A stretch of DNA of 64,000 bases from Ophiodon elongatus (lineage: Eukaryota; Chordata; Actinopteri; Perciformes; Hexagrammidae). Positions within the stretch are counted from its first letter, which is position 1. The number at the start of each line of letters is the position of its first letter. Positions 60,601 through 64,000 of this stretch are shown piece after piece. The translations under genes were made by a program, and so were the position numbers. The stretch covers positions 30,001 through 94,000 of the forward strand of contig JACSYO010000389.1 of NCBI GenBank assembly GCA_016806645.1. The letters run 5' to 3'. The notes beneath the pieces were generated by a model, which was given only the letters and a program-made list of their open reading frames with translations, did no database searches and had not been told where the DNA came from.

Positions 60601-63523
60601 GTTATATATTTGATTTGTTTACTGATTCACCATCTGGTTAAAATATATGTTCATTGTAGGTCTGAACAACAAAAGTACCACAAACAACTTTCTTCATTCA
60701 TAAAAAGATTTGTCTTTTCATGATCTGTTAATTCCCTCAATAACTTTTATTATGAATACAAATATAGTAATTTCCATTCAGTCACGTGAGGCTGATCATT
60801 CCTGAGTGTCGGGTTTGATGAGTCATATAATTTAAGTTTAACCTGAAACATTGAGCCTAATAAATTAATCCCAGTGTTCAAGAGAAACCATAATCATATC
60901 CTGGATTATTCAAAAATGACTTCACAATCAGAATTTCAAATCATACAGACGCAAATATTTAATAAATAAAACAAACGCATTCCACCGGTAGAAATCGGTC
61001 CTGCGTGTATAAGCAGAACACAGAACACAGTATAAATACCACAAACTGTATATAAATACTCAATGCAGTTTGTTGAACAGGTATCAGGCTACAGAGAGAA
61101 ACTTAAATTATATAACTCTTCAAACCCGACACTCAGGAATGATCAGGATCACGTTACTGAATGGAAATGATGATAAATGATGTAAAAAGTTTTTTCTCTC
61201 TCCAGCTCTCTCTGACTTTAATTATAGAAGGCTGCTCTCGTGCTTCCTCGCTCATCACAGCAGAAATAAGAGCTTTGGGACGGCCGTCAATATGGCGGTG
61301 CAGAATAACTTCTGGTTCAAGCGAGGAGCGAGGAAACGACAATTAAGAGGCTTGAGACGTACCCTAAGACGCAAGGAAAAGACGCAAGTGAGGGAAACGA
61401 GGATGCAGTTCAGAGACTTGGGATGTTCCCTTTGTCAGTGACAATTTGGAGAAGTTTAGAACTGTCCATGTGATCGACCAGCTAGCCACGTTAGCTCAAA
61501 ACACAAATATCAAAATATCTAAAACTTAACATAATTAGTCAGACTGGGAGGAGAATTCTCTTTCTGTTTACTGAAAATCAATCACCGTCTGTCTCATCTG
61601 CATTGTGAGCGTGGTCTTACCAAAGTAGACATTTTGGAGCAGCATCATTAAACGGTGCACAGTAGCTAAAGGAAGGATTAGTGCTAACAGGTTCATCATA
61701 TTGTGCAAACAGAGACTTTCATGAATAGTATCAGTGTTCCACCTGGACAGCTTTGCTGCTGAGAAAGAGATTCTCTCACTGCAGATTTACATTGAGATCA
61801 AATCAAGGGAAACACCTGCATGAATCAAGAGTTATGGGACTTACTGATGGAACACAAGTATCCACACCTCAGAAGATGTGCCTTGAACCTGATGAAGAAA
61901 CATGTCTCCACTTCAGCAATACCAGGTGCTGAGCAAGTAGAGTTAAACATGCAAAATATTCACATTTGAAAGCAAACAATGGGGAATCTAATGATACACG
62001 AATAAGGAAGCGACAGGTGAAGGCTCATGAAGGGATAGAGCCACCTCAGAGAGTGTTTTATAGACAGATTCACAGTCTGTAGTTAGGGAGGGACTGGACC
62101 AAAACACATGAATTAGATTGGGACATAGATGATGTCACTGATGGGCTTACCTGAGCAGGTGAGATCCAGGATGGAGGGAGAGGAAGATGATGTTACACAA
62201 TCCCTCAGAGCAGATCTAGACTGAACACAGGGAGAGTCGATCCACCACACAGATCTCTCTGAGGACTCCTCTCTCCGTCTCATAGAAACAGCAGAGCCAC
62301 AGTCCAGCTCTCTACAGACACCAGCTGCTTCCTTCAGGGTCCAGTAATAGTGACCTACTGGTCTCCATTCTCCTTGATGTTTCACCTCCAGTGTTCCTGC
62401 ACAGCGACTGCCTCCTCCCACCAACCTGACAGGTTCTGAACAGAAACAAGAGAGTCGTCAGTAAAAGAACAAAGTGAGTTTCAGTAGAACAGAAATGAAC
62501 CCGATCAAAGCTGCAGCTCCTCTTCTACCTGAGCAGGTGAGTCCAACAGCTTTGCCAGGTGAGCAGGTGCTTCTATCTGAGCCTGAGCTTCTACAGTCCA
62601 GGAGAGCAGACTCATGGCCTCCACACTGGAACTCTTTGGTCCACTTTGGAGCCTCCACTTCTCCATAGAGCGCCCCCTGGAGGACTGAAGGAGCCCCACA
62701 GCCAAGCTCCCTACAGACCACCTCTGCATCCTGCTGGTCAAAGTCATCTTCACACACTGAGGACCACCACTGGTTGGACGGGTTAGTCTTCACCTCCAGT
62801 CTGCCTGAACACAGACTATTCCCATTGAGCAGCCTGACAGAGTCTGGAGAGATGATAGAAGATGAAAGAGAGAGAGAGATTAAAGACATCAGACACTAAA
62901 TAAAAAGATGACATGAAACAAGAATTTGAAGACACAATAAAAAAATACAGTTATTCAAAAATAGTAAATAATAATAATATTAATAAGAAATCTTAATAAT
63001 TATAATAATAACTCATAACATATCATACCATAATACTGATTCAATACATACAGTACATATGACATAAGTAGAATGGGTCACAATGGTATAAAACTAACAT
63101 AACTGGGTCAGACACCAGGTCTAGACCAGTGGGGCCCAACCAGTCCATCTGACTTGTTTCCAGCTGATTGTGAGAAACTTAGTCCCATAAATAGAAACAT
63201 GAAATGAATGATCTATTGTTCTCTTGTGCAGCTCCGCTCTATAACAGTGGAACCACACAGGTGTCCTGTCAGATACAACTCAACACGAGGGAGACAACAC
63301 ATCAAACTACAAAAACATTAAGAGGAGGAAGATCATCAAATTCATCACTGAACACAAAAACACTTTTACATGTCGACTCCTGTAAACATCACTTTAACAA
63401 AATGTATTGAATTAATAAAAGATCAAACTAAAACCTAACTGCTGATTCTGCTTCATTGAATCTTTATTTCTCTTTTCTTTATCTATTTACCTGTTGATGT
63501 GTGATTTCCTTCAGCCTGGAGTC
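50099..63523 (-). CDS. SRCR/Ig transmembrane receptor (CD163/CD5-like), 5' end outside window
   Basis: Predicted type I membrane scavenger-receptor-like protein. Exons in gene order: 63491-63523, then B-A SRCR pairs 62529-62843/62151-62435, 58763-59077/58388-58669, 55892-56206/55514-55798 and 52189-52503/51811-52095. Then Ig 51169-51498, transmembrane 50304-50386 and tail 50099-50203. All extracellular exons are symmetric phase 1-1, so any number of pairs keeps frame. Visible part is about 980 residues. B domains have 8 cysteines and A domains usually 6. The signal peptide exon is not seen and should lie beyond 64000. Fish databases usually name such genes M130-like or DMBT1-like; I cannot assign orthology. 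Splitting into several genes is possible but no transmembrane or signal exon lies between pairs. Confidence 0.85.
50304..50386 (-). CDS. SRCR receptor transmembrane exon
   Basis: Encodes DPTPHIIK followed by AVVLPLTLLLVITALYFYLK, about 18 hydrophobic residues closed by a Lys stop-transfer residue. It enters in phase 1 and leaves in phase 0. Confidence 0.88.
51169..51498 (-). CDS. SRCR receptor Ig-like exon
   Basis: 110-codon phase 1-1 exon. Cys in FTISCSIQP and in GSYSCVYHVYV sit where Ig B and F strand cysteines are expected. The usual Tyr-x-Cys is present. At least four N-glycosylation sequons (NST, NST, NHS, NFS) lie between and after them. It is juxtamembrane, ending PLSLTVS. Confidence 0.85.
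51534..51603. repeat. ACAG tetranucleotide repeat
   Basis: About 17 uninterrupted GACA/ACAG units in the intron between the Ig exon and SRCR A1. Confidence 0.95.
51811..52095 (-). CDS. SRCR domain exon A1 (missing one cysteine)
   Basis: 95-codon phase 1-1 exon. Starts EPVRLVGGGSRCAGKLEVK and ends LDLTCSG. The position that is Cys in copies A2-A4 (SHCVQ, SDCVP, SPCVQ) is Ser here (SDSVQ), leaving five cysteines. Confidence 0.88.
52189..52503 (-). CDS. SRCR domain exon B1
   Basis: 105-codon group-B-type SRCR with eight cysteines: SLCSG, SSVCED, VVCREL, LGCGA, FQCGG, LDCRSS, NTCSP and LTCSG. Distinct from other copies at LQRALYREVE (LQGALYGEVE in B3 and B4). Confidence 0.9.
53140..53262. repeat. 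Truncated teleost dispersed repeat
   Basis: Contains GACCATCAGGGGGTGACTCC, TGGTTGTATAGAAGTCTATG and CAGTAAACATTGTAAACA. It is a shortened version of the fuller element at 59740-60000 in unit 3. Confidence 0.55.
55105..55341 (+). pseudogene. Possible hAT-transposase C-terminal remnant in block Y
   Basis: A 78-codon frame with ELWDLLMEHKYPHLRRCSLN loosely recalls the W...yP.L...al segment near the C-terminus of domesticated hAT-type proteins. Copies in units 2 and 3 (about 57976-58205 and 61738-61970) carry a one-base deletion that breaks the frame. Assignment is weak. Confidence 0.2.
55514..55798 (-). CDS. SRCR domain exon A2
   Basis: 95-codon phase 1-1 exon with six cysteines. Distinctive segments are WRPGEDSDWNL, SIDSHCVQPGS and VTSYYISSVLDLICSG. 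Confidence 0.9.
55892..56206 (-). CDS. SRCR domain exon B2
   Basis: 105-codon, eight-cysteine SRCR. Differs from its paralogues at LEVKTDQSNQ and LQGAVYGEVEAPMW. Confidence 0.9.
58388..58669 (-). CDS. SRCR domain exon A3
   Basis: 94-codon phase 1-1 exon, one codon shorter than its paralogues (LEVKQGDW against LEVKHQGEW). Six cysteines. Distinctive segments are WRPVVGSDW, GINSDCVPSGS and VTSDSSSFILDLTC. Confidence 0.9.
58763..59077 (-). CDS. SRCR domain exon B3
   Basis: 105-codon, eight-cysteine SRCR. Distinct at DSVRMLNGTS and GKAAGLTC. Confidence 0.9.
59740..60000. repeat. Teleost dispersed repeat in block X of unit 3
   Basis: CTCTCCTGACCATCAGGGGG, AGTTTCAAGCCTTATTAAAT, AACAGACCATAAAGCAGGGT and GGGCGGGGCTACAAGGTGAT. 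I recall this order of blocks as a common interspersed element in teleost genomes. Confidence 0.6.
60300..61345. repeat. Fold-back (inverted repeat) structure in unit 3
   Basis: Left arm pieces 60340-60470 and about 60745-60845 reappear in reverse complement at 61205-61340 and about 61105-61200. For example CAAAGCTCTTATTTCTGCT on the left matches AGCAGAAATAAGAGCTTTG on the right. The right arm lacks the stretch matching 60475-60740. Confidence 0.7.
62151..62435 (-). CDS. SRCR domain exon A4
   Basis: 95-codon phase 1-1 exon with six cysteines. Distinctive segments are WRPVGHYYWTLKEAAGVC, WIDSPCVQSRS and VTSSSSPSILDLTC. Confidence 0.9.
62529..62843 (-). CDS. SRCR domain exon B4
   Basis: 105-codon, eight-cysteine SRCR, first in the protein. 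Distinct at LLNGNSLCSG, VKTNPSNQ and SDRSTCSPG. Confidence 0.9.
63491..63523 (-). CDS. Short linker exon upstream of SRCR B4
   Basis: 33-base exon between CTCCAG and GTAAAT sites. Read in phase 1-1, as needed to enter B4, it gives LQAEGNHTST with an NHT glycosylation sequon. A short linker exon after the signal peptide would suit this receptor class. Support is splice sites and phase only. Confidence 0.45.
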
Positions 63524-64000
63524 CTGGAGAAATATACACATAAAAGTAAATGTAATAGAAATCCACACATATTTGTATATACATGTATTTATAATATTCA
63601 TTAAAACCGATTTGGATGTCATTATATTTATATACAGACAGTTGGACCTGCATTTAAAAACAGAACTGTGTTCTAGACGTCTCCTTCCATTTCAGCCAAT
63701 CACAGAAGAGAAGATAAAAAGTAATATTTGTTGTGACGATACGAAAAAAAATATGATTTTTCTTTTTTACATTTTTAACTTAATTTTAAATTCTTATTCA
63801 GCCCCTTCTCTCAGGAGACAAATCATCCTGAGGGAAGGGGCTAAAATAAGAGAAATGTAAAAACTTAAAAAGACAGCAGCACACAATCACATTCACAGGA
63901 AATGTTTGTATGTGTTTGGGGACAGGATGCAGAAGCACAGAGGTCATGGTGGATGGCCGGGCCACTAGCTTCCCGCCCAGAGCTCATGGTTCTACACAGG
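63524..64000. other. Probable SRCR gene intron
   Basis: No signal-peptide exon found. A 17-bp-stem hairpin lies at 63800-63842. Confidence 0.4.
63800..63842. repeat. Near-perfect hairpin, 17-bp stem
   Basis: AGCCCCTTCTCTCAGGA and TCCTGAGGGAAGGGGCT flank a 9-base loop with a single G-U-type mismatch. A further CTTATT/AATAAG pairing outside extends the stem. Confidence 0.7.

Larger units (their letters stand above)
58388..62150. repeat. Tandem unit 3, 3.76 kb (with fold-back)
   Basis: A3, B3, block X and block Y. Block Y here also carries an inverted partial copy of itself (61105-61345). Confidence 0.85.
62151..63400. repeat. Tandem unit 4, 5'-most and incomplete
   Basis: A4, B4 and most of block X. 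Similarity to units 1 and 3 stops abruptly after CACTTTAACAA at about 63400, marking the edge of the duplicated array. Confidence 0.8.

Noticed and set aside
51811..62843. Four separate SRCR genes
   Set aside because: No signal-peptide, transmembrane or terminal exon lies between pairs and all exons share phase 1-1. A single gene is simpler, though transcripts are needed to be certain.

Overview
This window looks like a vertebrate nuclear chromosome, almost certainly a ray-finned (percomorph-like teleost) fish. It has multi-exon genes with short GT-AG introns, many long CA, TA and GA microsatellites, several dispersed repeats typical of teleosts, and the vertebrate gene neighbourhood ndufa12 - fgd6 - vezt. 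All exon models were joined by eye from splice sites. For the three complete genes, summed exon lengths and junction phases close exactly: 147, 1284 and 823 codons before the stop.

Layout. 1-7494: no gene I can recognise; microsatellites and one weak candidate exon. 7511-9402 (minus): ndufa12, a mitochondrial complex I accessory subunit, 4 exons. 9481-12447: FGD6 3' UTR and intergenic DNA. 12448-31084 (minus): fgd6, 21 exons, a Cdc42-type RhoGEF with DH-PH-FYVE-PH order behind a long proline-rich, tyrosine-bearing N-terminus encoded by one 2 kb exon. 31085-31858: head-to-head promoter. 31859-44155 (plus): vezt (vezatin), 12 exons, containing a minor-class AT-AC (U12-type) intron and a 54-bp minisatellite in intron 1. 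44156-50098: vezt 3' UTR, then intergenic DNA with a 41-bp minisatellite. 50099-63523 (minus, 5' end beyond the window): a cell-surface scavenger receptor cysteine-rich (SRCR) gene with at least eight SRCR exons, one Ig-like exon, one transmembrane exon and a short tail carrying an ITIM-like tyrosine.

fgd6 and vezt are both linked to membrane trafficking, the actin cytoskeleton and adhesion, and share a short divergent promoter. ndufa12 is an unrelated housekeeping gene. The SRCR gene looks immune-type and is the fast-evolving part of the window. Its four B-A exon pairs sit in tandem units of about 2.9-3.8 kb. The 8-Cys B exons and the short A/B introns are nearly identical between units, while the 6-Cys A exons differ mainly by amino-acid-changing substitutions. 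The two strongest observations are this pattern and the AT-AC intron in vezt.
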